14,939 nt of DNA from Collinsella sp. (GCA_022728415.1 JAIJJM010000016.1:1-14939); one strand, 5' to 3'. Shown: positions 6,526 through 13,195, counted from the stretch's first letter. A program made the numbers and translations. Notes: generated by a model from the sequence alone, not told the origin.

Positions 6526-7749
6526 ATGGCAAATAAGAAAAAGAACCCCGAGGCCGCACCGACGCCCGAGCAACAGGCTCGCGTCGCCTCCAGCTCTCGT
6601 CAGAAGCAGCGCAAGACCTATGTCTCCAAGACCGTCAAGATTGTCCTAGTGGTCATCGGCGTGCTGGCAATGCTGCTTTCCGTCTCGGCCATGGCGTGCT
6701 CCGGCCTGATGTCGCAGACTGAAAGCGCCAGCTCGGGCTATAAGCTCACTGGTGGCGTGGCTGCTACCATCAATGGCACCAACCTCACCGAGGACACCGT
6801 GACCAAGCAGATCATGAGCATGCGCACGTCCCATGGCTACACCAAGGACAAGGACTGGGCGCAGTATCTGGTCAACAACGATCTCACGCCCAAAAAGTAC
6901 CGCAAGCAGCTCATCGACTCCTACACGCAGCAGATTCTGCTTCAACAGGCGCAGAAGGAAAACGGCGTGACCGTCTCGGACGAGGAGGTCGAGAAGGCCT
7001 GGAAGGACGCCTGCAAGAGGTCCGGTGGCGCCAAGGCCTTTAAGAAGACGCTTAAGACCTATGGCTACACCGAGGACACGTACAAGGACTCGCTCAAGGA
7101 GAGCCTGGCGCAGCAGAAACTCAAGGATGCAGTAGCACCCACAAGCAAGCCCAAGGACAGCGAGATTGTCGATTACATCAACGAGAACCTGTCCAAATAC
7201 AATGACGCCCGTCGCTCGTCGAATATTCTGATCAAGGTCGGTTCTGGCGCATCTGACGAGGCCAAGGCCGCCGCCAAGGCCAAGGCGCAGGAGTGCCTGG
7301 ACAAGATTAACTCCGGCGAGCTGAGCTTTGAGGGCGCTGTGAAGCAGTACTCCGACGATACCGGCTCCAAGGATAAGAAGGGCGATGTGGGCTGGGACAA
7401 GCTCACTACCTTCGTCGACAGCTACCAGAAGGCGCTCGAGGGGCTCAACAAGGGCGATGTGAGCGACGTCGTCGAGTCGACCTATGGTTACCACATCATC
7501 AAGTGCACCGACTACTTCCATGTCGATAGTCAAGTCGATGACATCAAGCAGGTACCCAAGGACATCAAGAAGTACGTCTCCAACGTGGTGAAGACGCAGG
7601 CAGAGAGCGCTGCGTACAGCGAGTGGCTGGAGCAGTACAAGAAGGACGCCGACATCACCGTTAACCCCATGCCCAAGGACGTGCCATACAACGTCAGCCT
7701 GAAGGGCGTCACCAAGAGTTCGGCCGACGATTCGTCGAAGACTGAGTAA
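6526..7749 (+). CDS. Membrane-anchored parvulin-type peptidyl-prolyl isomerase (PrsA/SurA-like foldase)
   Basis: This 407-residue protein has a basic cytoplasmic tail (KKKNPEAAPTPEQQ), then one hydrophobic segment at about residues 36-57, then an exported body. The middle part (GVAATINGTNLTEDTVTKQI and QQILLQQAQKENGVTVSDEEV) matches the SurA-type N-terminal chaperone domain. The parvulin domain runs from about residue 228 to 330: SNILIKV, FEGAVKQYSDDTGSKDKKGDVGW, and YGYHIIKCTDYF, all typical of rotamase. Cys58 ends the hydrophobic segment, but the preceding residues do not form a good lipobox, so I favour an uncleaved membrane anchor. It should help exported proteins fold outside the membrane. 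AAAGG at 6515-6519 is the Shine-Dalgarno. The C-terminal tail is Ser/Asp-rich. Confidence 0.88.
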   Translation: MANKKKNPEAAPTPEQQARVASSSRQKQRKTYVSKTVKIVLVVIGVLAMLLSVSAMACSGLMSQTESASSGYKLTGGVAATINGTNLTEDTVTKQIMSMRTSHGYTKDKDWAQYLVNNDLTPKKYRKQLIDSYTQQILLQQAQKENGVTVSDEEVEKAWKDACKRSGGAKAFKKTLKTYGYTEDTYKDSLKESLAQQKLKDAVAPTSKPKDSEIVDYINENLSKYNDARRSSNILIKVGSGASDEAKAAAKAKAQECLDKINSGELSFEGAVKQYSDDTGSKDKKGDVGWDKLTTFVDSYQKALEGLNKGDVSDVVESTYGYHIIKCTDYFHVDSQVDDIKQVPKDIKKYVSNVVKTQAESAAYSEWLEQYKKDADITVNPMPKDVPYNVSLKGVTKSSADDSSKTE

Positions 7750-7756
7750 TCATGGG

Positions 7757-7778
7757 GCGGCGCTCGTGCGAGTGCCGC
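7757..7778 (+). other. Intercistronic hairpin between foldase and yqeY
   Basis: GCGGC/GCCGC and inner CTCG/CGAG form a 9-bp stem with a single G/T mismatch and a two-base loop. No T-tract follows on the plus strand, so it could be a stabilising element or a weak partial terminator. The YqeY Shine-Dalgarno lies 12 bases after it. Confidence 0.55.
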
Positions 7779-7803
7779 ACGCACTATTGAGGAGGATTTG
7801 CAG

Positions 7804-8247
7804 ATGACCAACGAAGAGCTGCAGAAGGAAATGATTGCGGCCATGAAGGCTAAGGACAAGGTTCGCCTGTCCATCATTCGCCAGGTCAAGGCCGAGGTGA
7901 AGAATATCGAGGTCAACGAGCGCCGCGATGTGACCGAGGAAGACGTCAACAGTATGATCAAGCGTCTGATTAAGCAGACGAGCGAGACGCTGGAGATGTC
8001 CATCAAGGCCGGCACCGACCAAGAGCGTACCGACAATCTGACCGAGCAGGTCAAGATTCTGGAGAGCCTGCTGCCCGCGCAGGTTTCGGGCGAGGAACTC
8101 GAAGCCCTGATTGATCAGGTTATCGCCGAGCTGGGCGCCACGTCCAAGAAGCAGATGGGCCAGGTCATGGGCGCGCTCGGCAAGGCCACCGGCGGCAACT
8201 TCGACAAGCCGGCCGCGGCAAAGATCGTGGGCGCAAAGCTTGCGTAA
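7804..8247 (+). CDS. yqeY: YqeY/GatB-domain protein
   Basis: This 147-residue protein matches the YqeY family throughout: MTNEELQKEMIAAMKAKDK, SIIRQVKAEVKNIEVN, and LPAQVSGEELEALIDQVIAELGA, with the family-typical KKQMGQVMGALGKATGG near the end. YqeY resembles the tRNA-binding tail of GatB/GatE amidotransferase and is thought to contact tRNA or charged tRNA; its exact cellular role is not settled. I start at ATG 7804 because AGGAGG at 7790-7795 is eight bases upstream. A TTG at 7798 would leave only two bases between the Shine-Dalgarno and start. It is 54 bp after the foldase gene, so the pair may be co-transcribed. Confidence 0.88.
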   Translation: MTNEELQKEMIAAMKAKDKVRLSIIRQVKAEVKNIEVNERRDVTEEDVNSMIKRLIKQTSETLEMSIKAGTDQERTDNLTEQVKILESLLPAQVSGEELEALIDQVIAELGATSKKQMGQVMGALGKATGGNFDKPAAAKIVGAKLA

Positions 8248-8250
8248 TTT

Positions 8251-8278
8251 GTTACGCGGTTTTACCAAACCGCGTAAC
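8251..8278. terminator. Perfect 12-bp hairpin after yqeY
   Basis: GTTACGCGGTTT (8251-8262) and AAACCGCGTAAC (8267-8278) are exact reverse complements around a four-base loop. No T-tract follows on either strand, so a classic terminator is doubtful; the stem would still stabilise or help end the yqeY transcript. Confidence 0.6.
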
Positions 8279-8326
8279 GGCTCGACGCTGCAAGCCCGTA
8301 CACGCGGCAATCTGACGTTCAATTTC

Positions 8327-8362
8327 AAAGGCGCGACCATAAGGTCTGCGCCCTTTCATTTC
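8327..8362 (+). terminator. Possible terminator downstream of yqeY
   Basis: AAAGGCGCGACC pairs with GGTCTGCGCCCTTT across the four-base loop ATAA, with a bulged T and C, and CATTTC follows. The stem is strong but the T-tract is interrupted. Confidence 0.5.
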
Positions 8363-8387
8363 ACGTCACCTTGCTCGCGTGGAAGCG

Positions 8388-8454
8388 CTCATTGGGGACA
8401 GACTTAAATGAGTGCCCACTCATTAGGTACTCATTTAAGCCTGTCCCCAATGAG
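8388..8454. repeat. 26-bp near-perfect inverted repeat, 15-base spacer
   Basis: The left arm is 8388-8413 and the right arm 8429-8454. They pair at 25 of 26 positions; the one difference is A8402 against C8440. Each arm carries GGGGACAG/CTGTCCCC and TTAAATGAG/CTCATTTAA. The spacer repeats the CACTCATT motif. It is placed between yqeY and the ABC operon. Confidence 0.85.
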
Positions 8455-8460
8455 TAGCTG

Positions 8461-8514
8461 GGCGCCAAGGACTGTCCCCAGCTGTCGGCAGAAAGGGAAC
8501 GTCCCTAACTGCCG
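8461..8514. repeat. Dispersed palindromic repeat, copy B
   Basis: This is the second copy of the element at 6343-6397. Its second half folds as CGGCAG-AA-AGGGA-ACG-TCCCT-AA-CTGCCG, an 11-bp stem with symmetric AA internal loops at 8486-8514. It abuts the 26-bp inverted repeat. Confidence 0.7.
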
Positions 8515-8777
8515 GGTCAAGAGCGTCCAACGGCAAGTCTGAGCAACGATTATTGGATATTTTTTAGTCGAATGCTCGAATTTAGTGCTGCGCTACCGCA
8601 TAAAAGGCAGCGTTTATGTATCGCAATTGTAACATTCGGGTTTCCAAACGGGTCAAGCAGGACGTTTTGAGGTCGGCGTGTTTATGCAAAGGCTAATATT
8701 GATAACCCAAAAGAGCTTAATGCGACTTGGGGCACACGGGTACCCCAGTTTATGGCAGATTAGGAAGGAACTCGTTC
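8515..8777 (+). promoter_or_regulatory. Long leader region of the ABC operon
   Basis: No gene is seen in these 263 bases. TAATAT at 8694-8699 is a possible -10, but no -35 at the right distance is clear. TGGGG (8728-8732) can pair with CCCCA (8743-8747), overlapping the palindrome GGGTACCC, not far upstream of the Shine-Dalgarno. Regulation through this leader is possible but not shown. Confidence 0.35.
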
Positions 8778-9509
8778 ATGTCCGACATGATTCAGATCAA
8801 AGGACTTAACAAATACTTCGGAGACCTGCACGTTCTGAAGGACATCGACCTTACCGTTAAGGCTGGCGAGAAGGTCGTCATCATCGGGCCGTCGGGCTCG
8901 GGTAAGTCGACTCTCATCCGTTGCGTAGATTACCTCGAGGAGCCCACGTCGGGTGAGGTCATTATCGACGGCACGCCGCTCACCAAGAAGAACCACCTGG
9001 AGATGGCTCGCAAGTACAGCTCCATGGTGTTCCAGCAGTTCAATCTCTATCCCAACATGACGGTGCTCGGCAACCTGACGCTTGCTCCCATCAAGCTGCA
9101 AAAGAAGAGCAAGGAAGAGGCGACCAAGACGGCCATGGCCGCACTCGAGCGCGTCGGCCTTGCCCAGAAGGCCGGCGAGTATCCGCAGAACCTTTCGGGT
9201 GGCCAGCAGCAGCGCGTAGCCATCGCCCGCGCCCTGTGCACCAAGCAGCCCATCATCCTCTTTGACGAGCCGACCTCCGCACTCGATCCCGAGATGGTCC
9301 AGGAGGTGCTCGACGTTATGGTCGAGCTCGCGCAGGAGAACATCACCATGATCTGCGTCACGCACGAGATGGGCTTTGCGCGCCAGGTGGCCGACCGCGT
9401 CGTGTTTATGGACGACGGCCAGATTCTGGAGGAGGGCACGCCCGATCACTTCTTCGAGAATCCGGAGAATCCGCGTTGCCGCGACTTCCTGTCCAAGATT
9501 CTCCACTAA
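8778..9509 (+). CDS. Amino acid ABC transporter ATP-binding protein (GlnQ family)
   Basis: This 243-residue ATPase has Walker [10 protein letters not shown] at residues 37-45, a Q-loop ([11 protein letters not shown]), the signature [15 protein letters not shown], Walker [14 protein letters not shown] and an H-loop VTHEM. The lengths and the FNLYPN / [13 protein letters not shown] segments fit the polar amino acid branch. It powers uptake with the two permeases at 10614-12011. I use ATG 8778, eight bases after AGGAAGGA at 8762-8769; a frame extension back to 8727 has no support. The gene is first in the operon. Confidence 0.93.
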   Translation: MSDMIQIKGLNKYFGDLHVLKDIDLTVKAGEKVVIIGPSGSGKSTLIRCVDYLEEPTSGEVIIDGTPLTKKNHLEMARKYSSMVFQQFNLYPNMTVLGNLTLAPIKLQKKSKEEATKTAMAALERVGLAQKAGEYPQNLSGGQQQRVAIARALCTKQPIILFDEPTSALDPEMVQEVLDVMVELAQENITMICVTHEMGFARQVADRVVFMDDGQILEEGTPDHFFENPENPRCRDFLSKILH

Positions 9510-9632
9510 CGACTAGCTCGTTTGTTTTTTGATTTCGTGTGCGGCTTGCCGCATCGAGATATGCCGAATGGGTTCGGCAGCACGGCGGCTGCGTCGCCTT
9601 GCAATGCGTATCACGTGGAAGGGGTACCAACA
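9510..9632 (+). other. Intercistronic region with hairpins, ATPase to binding protein
   Basis: GCGGC (9541-9545) can pair with the adjacent GCCGC. TGCCGAA (9562-9568) and TTCGGCA (9573-9579) form a perfect 7-bp hairpin. No T-tract follows either. They could stabilise the downstream binding-protein transcript, since binding proteins are usually needed in excess. Confidence 0.4.
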
Positions 9633-10499
9633 ATGGATATGTCTCGTCGTCAGTTTTTGCAGGTAGCCGGTATGGGCATCCTGAGCGTTGCCAGCATGGG
9701 CACGCTCGCCGGCTGCGGTTCGAGCAGCGATGGCAAGTCCGGTTCCGCCAGTGGCAGCAGCGACTCCAAGCTTGCCGCCATCAAGGACCGCGGTAAGCTC
9801 AAGTGCGGCGTCAAGAAGGACGTTATCGGCTACGGTTATCTCGATACCAAGACCAAGAAGTATGAGGGCCTCGAGATCGACCTGTGCTACCAGATCGCCG
9901 CTGCCGTCCTGGGTGTCTCGTATGACGAGGCCGTCGAGAAGGGGCTCTGCGAGTTCACCGACGTCACGCCCAAGACCCGTGGCCCGTTGATCGACAACGA
10001 CCAGCTCGACATCATCGCCGCCACCTACACCATCACCGATGAGCGCAAGAAGAGCTGGGACTTCTCGACTCCGTACCGCACCGATCACGTCGGTATTCTG
10101 ATCAAGAAGAAATCCGGCATGACCAAGATGGCCGACCTCGACGGCAAGATTATCGGCGTTTCCCAGGGTTCCACCACCAAGGACCTGGTGCTCCAGATGC
10201 TCAAGGACCAGAATGTCGACGCCACGCCCGAGTTCAAGGAGTTCCCGGACTACCCGTCCATCAAGAGCGCCCTGGACGCCGGCAACATCGACGCCTTCGC
10301 CATGGACCGCTCAACTCTCAAGGGCTACACCACGGACGACTGCGAGCTCCTGCAGCCCGATGTTGAGTTTGGCGCCCAGGACTACGGCGTGGCCACCAAG
10401 AAGGGCAGCGACCTGTCCAAGACCGTCGACGACACCGTCAAGAAGCTCAAAAAGGACGGCTGGCTCGACAAGGAATACACCAAGTGGGACCTGCTCTAA
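9633..10499 (+). CDS. Polar amino acid-binding lipoprotein of the ABC transporter
   Basis: This 288-residue protein starts with a signal peptide that has a twin-arginine motif (SRRQFLQ) and ends in a lipobox, LAGC, with Cys28 as the lipidated residue. A Ser/Gly-rich linker (GSSSDGKSGSASGSSD) leads to the periplasmic-binding-protein fold: LKCGVKKDVIGYG, YEGLEIDLCYQIA, and DIIAATYTITDERKKSWDFSTPY, all typical of family 3 solute-binding proteins for glutamine, glutamate or similar. I use ATG 9633, eight bases after GGAAGGGG; a frame extension to 9522 would bury the signal peptide. It should capture amino acid outside the membrane and deliver it to the two permeases. Which amino acid is not determinable by eye. 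Confidence 0.92.
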   Translation: MDMSRRQFLQVAGMGILSVASMGTLAGCGSSSDGKSGSASGSSDSKLAAIKDRGKLKCGVKKDVIGYGYLDTKTKKYEGLEIDLCYQIAAAVLGVSYDEAVEKGLCEFTDVTPKTRGPLIDNDQLDIIAATYTITDERKKSWDFSTPYRTDHVGILIKKKSGMTKMADLDGKIIGVSQGSTTKDLVLQMLKDQNVDATPEFKEFPDYPSIKSALDAGNIDAFAMDRSTLKGYTTDDCELLQPDVEFGAQDYGVATKKGSDLSKTVDDTVKKLKKDGWLDKEYTKWDLL

Positions 10500-10552
10500 C
10501 GTAAGCTCTTTGCCATCGTAACCAGCGCGATGGGCGCTTGCGATGGCCGTAT

Positions 10553-10587
10553 ATCGCCCGGATGCCCGTGCGTCCGGGCGATTTGTT
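10553..10587 (+). terminator. Internal terminator-like hairpin in the ABC operon
   Basis: ATCGCCCGGA (10553-10562) and TCCGGGCGAT (10573-10582) form a perfect 10-bp stem, followed by TTGTT. Located between the binding protein and the first permease, it could act as a partial terminator or an RNA-stability boundary that keeps binding protein above permease level. Confidence 0.6.
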
Positions 10588-10613
10588 AGGAAAGATAGGA
10601 AGGAACGCTCGTC

Positions 10614-11360
10614 ATGCTCGATGGACTCCTCGATCCCATGCGATGGCAGATGACCTTTAGCGAGATGGATAGCTTTTGGGATGGCTTTTTCGTCACGCTG
10701 CAGGTCGTGGTTGCCGGCTTGGCGCTCTCGCTGATTCTGGGCACGCTGCTGGGCGTGTTTTCTACCACGCGCTCCCGCGTGCTGCGCGCGATTAGCCGCG
10801 TGTATGTTGAGTTCTACCAGAACACGCCACTGCCCGTTCAGGTGTTCTTTATGTACATGGCGGGCCCCCAGCTGCTCCAGGTCATTACGGGGGCGGACGG
10901 CCCCGTTCGCATCTCCTCGTTTGCGCTCGGCTTTTTAGGCGTCGGCCTGTATCACGCTGCCTATGTGTCCGAGGTTATCCGTACGGGTATCGAGGCGGTA
11001 CCGCGCGGTCAGATGGAAGCGGCGCTTTCGCAGGGCTTTAGTCGCGTGCAAGCGTATCGCTACATTATTCTGCCGCAGACGTTTAAGGTCATCCTGCCTC
11101 CGCTGTGCAATCAGGCGCTCAACCTGGTTAAGAACACGTCGGTGCTTGCGCTCATCGCCGGTGGCGACCTCATGTACAACGCCGATGGTTTTGTCTCGAC
11201 CTATGGCTACCTGCAGGGTTATATCCTGGCATGCGCGATGTACTTTATCATCTGCTTCCCGCTGGCGCTGCTCGTCCAATGGCTCGAGCGCCGCTCTAAG
11301 CTCCGTCCCCGCGCCAAGGTGATCCCCGGCGTGACCGATGCTGCCGCAAAGGAGGCGTAA
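10614..11360 (+). CDS. Amino acid ABC transporter permease 1
   Basis: This 248-residue permease is of the HisMQ type. Several hydrophobic segments are clear, starting with FFVTLQVVVAGLALSLILG. The cytoplasmic EAA loop that contacts the ATPase is EAALSQGFSRVQAYRYIILP. NTPLPVQVFF is the family-typical N-TPL motif. AGGAAGGA at 10597-10604 is the Shine-Dalgarno. The C-terminus is charged (RRSKLRPRAKV). It forms a heterodimer with the next gene product, as is usual for this branch. Confidence 0.92.
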   Translation: MLDGLLDPMRWQMTFSEMDSFWDGFFVTLQVVVAGLALSLILGTLLGVFSTTRSRVLRAISRVYVEFYQNTPLPVQVFFMYMAGPQLLQVITGADGPVRISSFALGFLGVGLYHAAYVSEVIRTGIEAVPRGQMEAALSQGFSRVQAYRYIILPQTFKVILPPLCNQALNLVKNTSVLALIAGGDLMYNADGFVSTYGYLQGYILACAMYFIICFPLALLVQWLERRSKLRPRAKVIPGVTDAAAKEA

Positions 11361-11363
11361 GCG

Positions 11364-12011
11364 ATGCAGATTTTCAATGCCGACAACCTGAGCTTTATCA
11401 TGCTCGGCTTTGCAAAGACGCTCGAGATTTCGTTCTTTGCCATCATCTTCTCCATCATCCTGGGCACCGTGCTCGCGATGATCAAGCAGTACTGCAGGGG
11501 CAAGCTGCGCCCGTTTTCGATTTTGGTTAGTGCCTATATCGAGCTGTTCCGCTGCACGCCTAACCTGCTGTGGATCCTGTTTATCTACTTCACCGTCAAG
11601 GGCGACGACGTGGTGATTTCGGTCTTGGCCTTTACGGTCTTTACCTCGGCGGTTATGGCCGAGATTATCCGCGGCGGCTTTAACTCGATTCCCAAGAGCC
11701 AGTTTGAGGCGGCGCAGAGCCAGGGCTTTGGCTTCTTTGCGACGATGCGCATGATTATCTTGCCGCAGACGTTCAAGACCATCATCCCCGCGCTCTTTAG
11801 CCAGTGCACGACGGTGATTAAGGACTCCTCGTATCTTGCGGGCATCAACGTTGCCGAGTTCATGTACTCCACCAAGGTCGTTATGGCGCAGACCTCGGAG
11901 CTTTCCCAGGTGCTTGCCCTGTACGGCTTTACCTTCGCGATGTACTTTATCCTCAACTTTGGTATCTCGCTGCTGGTCCGAGCCTATCAGCGCCGCATCG
12001 TGGCCGCATAG
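11364..12011 (+). CDS. Amino acid ABC transporter permease 2
   Basis: This 215-residue permease begins three bases after permease 1 stops; its Shine-Dalgarno AAGGAGG lies inside the preceding gene, which implies translational coupling. The EAA loop reads EAAQSQGFGFFATMRMIILP, and the family-typical CTPNLLWILFIYF follows the second helix. It has the same HisMQ architecture as permease 1 but no long C-terminal tail. It ends the ABC operon; the structured element at 12012-12117 follows. Confidence 0.92.
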   Translation: MQIFNADNLSFIMLGFAKTLEISFFAIIFSIILGTVLAMIKQYCRGKLRPFSILVSAYIELFRCTPNLLWILFIYFTVKGDDVVISVLAFTVFTSAVMAEIIRGGFNSIPKSQFEAAQSQGFGFFATMRMIILPQTFKTIIPALFSQCTTVIKDSSYLAGINVAEFMYSTKVVMAQTSELSQVLALYGFTFAMYFILNFGISLLVRAYQRRIVAA

Positions 12012-12117
12012 TCCTGCTCTCCCAAGCCCGGCACCCTGTCCCTCAATCGTCGCTTGCGTACATTTAGTACGCGGCGCTCTTCTTGCGGGGCAATCTGCCG
12101 CACTTGGGAAACCAGGA
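12012..12117 (+). other. Nested stem element after the ABC operon
   Basis: TCCTG/CAGGA (12012-12016, 12113-12117), TCCCAAG/CTTGGGA (12020-12026, 12103-12109) and CGGCA/TGCCG (12029-12033, 12096-12100) stack as coaxial stems. Inside sits GCGTAC-ATTTA-GTACGC (12056-12072), flanked by CGC/GCG and followed by CTCTTCTT. The inner hairpin could terminate the ABC transcript; the outer pairs make the whole element one structure. It carries CCCTGTCCC, the core shared by other repeats. Confidence 0.5.
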
Positions 12118-12182
12118 CGGTCGTAAGTGACAAAATGGGATTTAGGAATTGCCTATTTCCCGTTTGTTAGAAAGGAATCGCG

Positions 12183-12806
12183 ATGAGCGATCTGGAGAAC
12201 AAGAAGAGCCCTGTGGTCATTACCATCGCGCGTGACTTTGGTGCCGAGGGCCACGAGATTGGTCGTATCCTTGCCAACGAACTGGGGATTCCGCTGTATG
12301 ACAACGAGCTGCTGGTGCGCGCGTCGCTGCGTGCGGGCGAGTCGCTCGATAAGATGGCCGCCTATGACGAGCGTCTGGCCGTGGAGAACATGGCGTTTCT
12401 GCCCGACCGCTACGACGCGCGCTCGTACTCGGACAAGTTGTTCCAAAAGATGAGCCAGGTGATTTTGGACCTAGGCGAGACCGAGAGCTGCATTATCGAG
12501 GGTCGCCTGTCCGACTATCTGCTGCGCAATAACCCCAATCACATTGCCGTATTGGTGACCGCTCCCTTTGAGGACCGCGTCGAGATTGTGCGCAAGAAGC
12601 GTGGCCTCAACAAAAAGAAGGGAGCCAAGCTGGTCAAACAGCAGCAGAAGGCGCGCGAGGCGTTCTATAAGCGCTACAGCGCCGGCAAGTGGAAGATGAC
12701 GAGCGGCAAGGACATCGTCGTCAACCGCGCCAAGTTGGGCCGCGAGGGTTGCAAAGACGTTATCGCCGCCGCCTACCGCTACAAAGCAGCGCAGCTCGAA
12801 GGCTAA
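12183..12806 (+). CDS. Cytidylate kinase-like family protein
   Basis: This 207-residue protein begins VVITIARDFGAEGHEIGRIL, the atypical phosphate-binding loop of the cytidylate kinase-like family (a GxxGxxG-like stretch with no classic GKS/T), then GIPLYDNELLVRAS. IIEGRLSDYLLR and IAVLVTAPFEDRVEIVRKKRGL fit the family's later strand and lid. Its relatives are annotated as kinases of uncertain substrate, so I do not name one. A Shine-Dalgarno (AAAGGA, 12171-12176) precedes the ATG. It stands alone between the ABC operon and the convergent region. Confidence 0.85.
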   Translation: MSDLENKKSPVVITIARDFGAEGHEIGRILANELGIPLYDNELLVRASLRAGESLDKMAAYDERLAVENMAFLPDRYDARSYSDKLFQKMSQVILDLGETESCIIEGRLSDYLLRNNPNHIAVLVTAPFEDRVEIVRKKRGLNKKKGAKLVKQQQKAREAFYKRYSAGKWKMTSGKDIVVNRAKLGREGCKDVIAAAYRYKAAQLEG

Positions 12807-12812
12807 CCGATC

Positions 12813-12850
12813 AAAACCACCGCAAAGGGGGCACCTTTGTGGTGGTTTTT
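12813..12850 (+). terminator. Terminator of the kinase-like gene
   Basis: AAAACCACC/GGTGGTTTT and CAAAGG/CCTTTG form a 15-bp stem with one G/T mismatch, followed by a T-run that reaches 12850. It contains the left copy of the 18-bp inverted repeat (12830-12847). Confidence 0.85.
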
Positions 12851-12905
12851 GTTTTAGGCCGAGGGGAAGGCTTTGACGGCAGTGCCTATCCTCGGCTTTT
12901 GCAAA

Positions 12906-12962
12906 ATCTCGATCTGTAACACCAAGCCAGCGAAAATGGCTCTAACTGTTACAGATTGAGAT
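12906..12962. repeat. Hairpin unit 1 of the tandem array
   Basis: ATCTGTAACA (12912-12921) pairs with TGTTACAGAT (12947-12956) and six further outer pairs (one wobble) extend the stem. The loop is 25 bases and holds AGCCA/TGGCT as an inner stem. The 3' loop end is CTAAC. Confidence 0.85.
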
Positions 12963-12985
12963 GAACCGTTCGGCCGTCAGCCCAA

Positions 12986-13044
12986 CGTCTTGATCTGTAA
13001 CACCAGGCGGCATAGTTGGTCTCTAACTGTTACAGATTGAGATG
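12986..13044. repeat. Hairpin unit 2 of the tandem array
   Basis: The same arms occur at 12993-13002 and 13028-13037, again with a 25-base loop ending CTAAC. Outer pairs include C12986-G13044. The unit begins 81 bases after unit 1. Confidence 0.85.
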
Positions 13045-13065
13045 AAACGGAGACAGCCGGCGCAA

Positions 13066-13124
13066 TGTCTTGATCTGTAACAACTACGGGGCTCAACGGG
13101 ACCTAACTGTTACAGATCGAGACA
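13066..13124. repeat. Hairpin unit 3 of the tandem array
   Basis: The arms are at 13073-13082 and 13108-13117, with a 25-base loop ending CTAAC. The outer pair equivalent to C12986-G13044 is T13066-A13124, a compensatory change. The loop interior differs from units 1 and 2. The unit begins 80 bases after unit 2. Confidence 0.85.
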
Positions 13125-13145
13125 AACCGACCAGCCAGGCCCCCA

Positions 13146-13180
13146 ACCACCACAAAGGTGCCTGTCCCCATCGTGGTGGT
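13146..13180. repeat. ACCACCAC/GTGGTGGT hairpin with CTGTCCCC core
   Basis: ACCACCAC (13146-13153) and GTGGTGGT (13173-13180) are exact reverse complements around a 19-base loop that holds CCTGTCCCC. It overlaps the right copy of the 18-bp inverted repeat. Confidence 0.6.
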
Positions 13181-13195
13181 CGGGCGGCCGGCATA

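Larger units (their letters stand above)
12830..13162. repeat. 18-bp perfect inverted repeat bracketing the hairpin array
   Basis: GGCACCTTTGTGGTGGTT at 12830-12847 and its exact reverse complement at 13145-13162 lie about 300 bases apart, with the three hairpins between them. The right copy continues into CTGTCCCC. This is how a small non-autonomous element could look, but no flanking target duplication was found by eye, and the left copy also serves as a terminator arm. Confidence 0.6.

Noticed and set aside
6694..6702. Lipobox in the parvulin foldase
   Set aside because: The residues before Cys58 (SAMA) are a poor lipobox, and the 37-residue cytoplasmic tail before the helix suits a membrane anchor better.
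12183..12806. True cytidylate kinase (cmk)
   Set aside because: The phosphate-binding loop lacks the classic GKS/T and the length and motifs fit the cytidylate kinase-like family, whose substrate is uncertain.
12906..13124. CRISPR array
   Set aside because: The repeated parts are palindromic stems at 80-81 bp spacing with degenerate outer bases, and there are no cas genes nearby. The layout does not fit 25-40 bp repeats with unique spacers.
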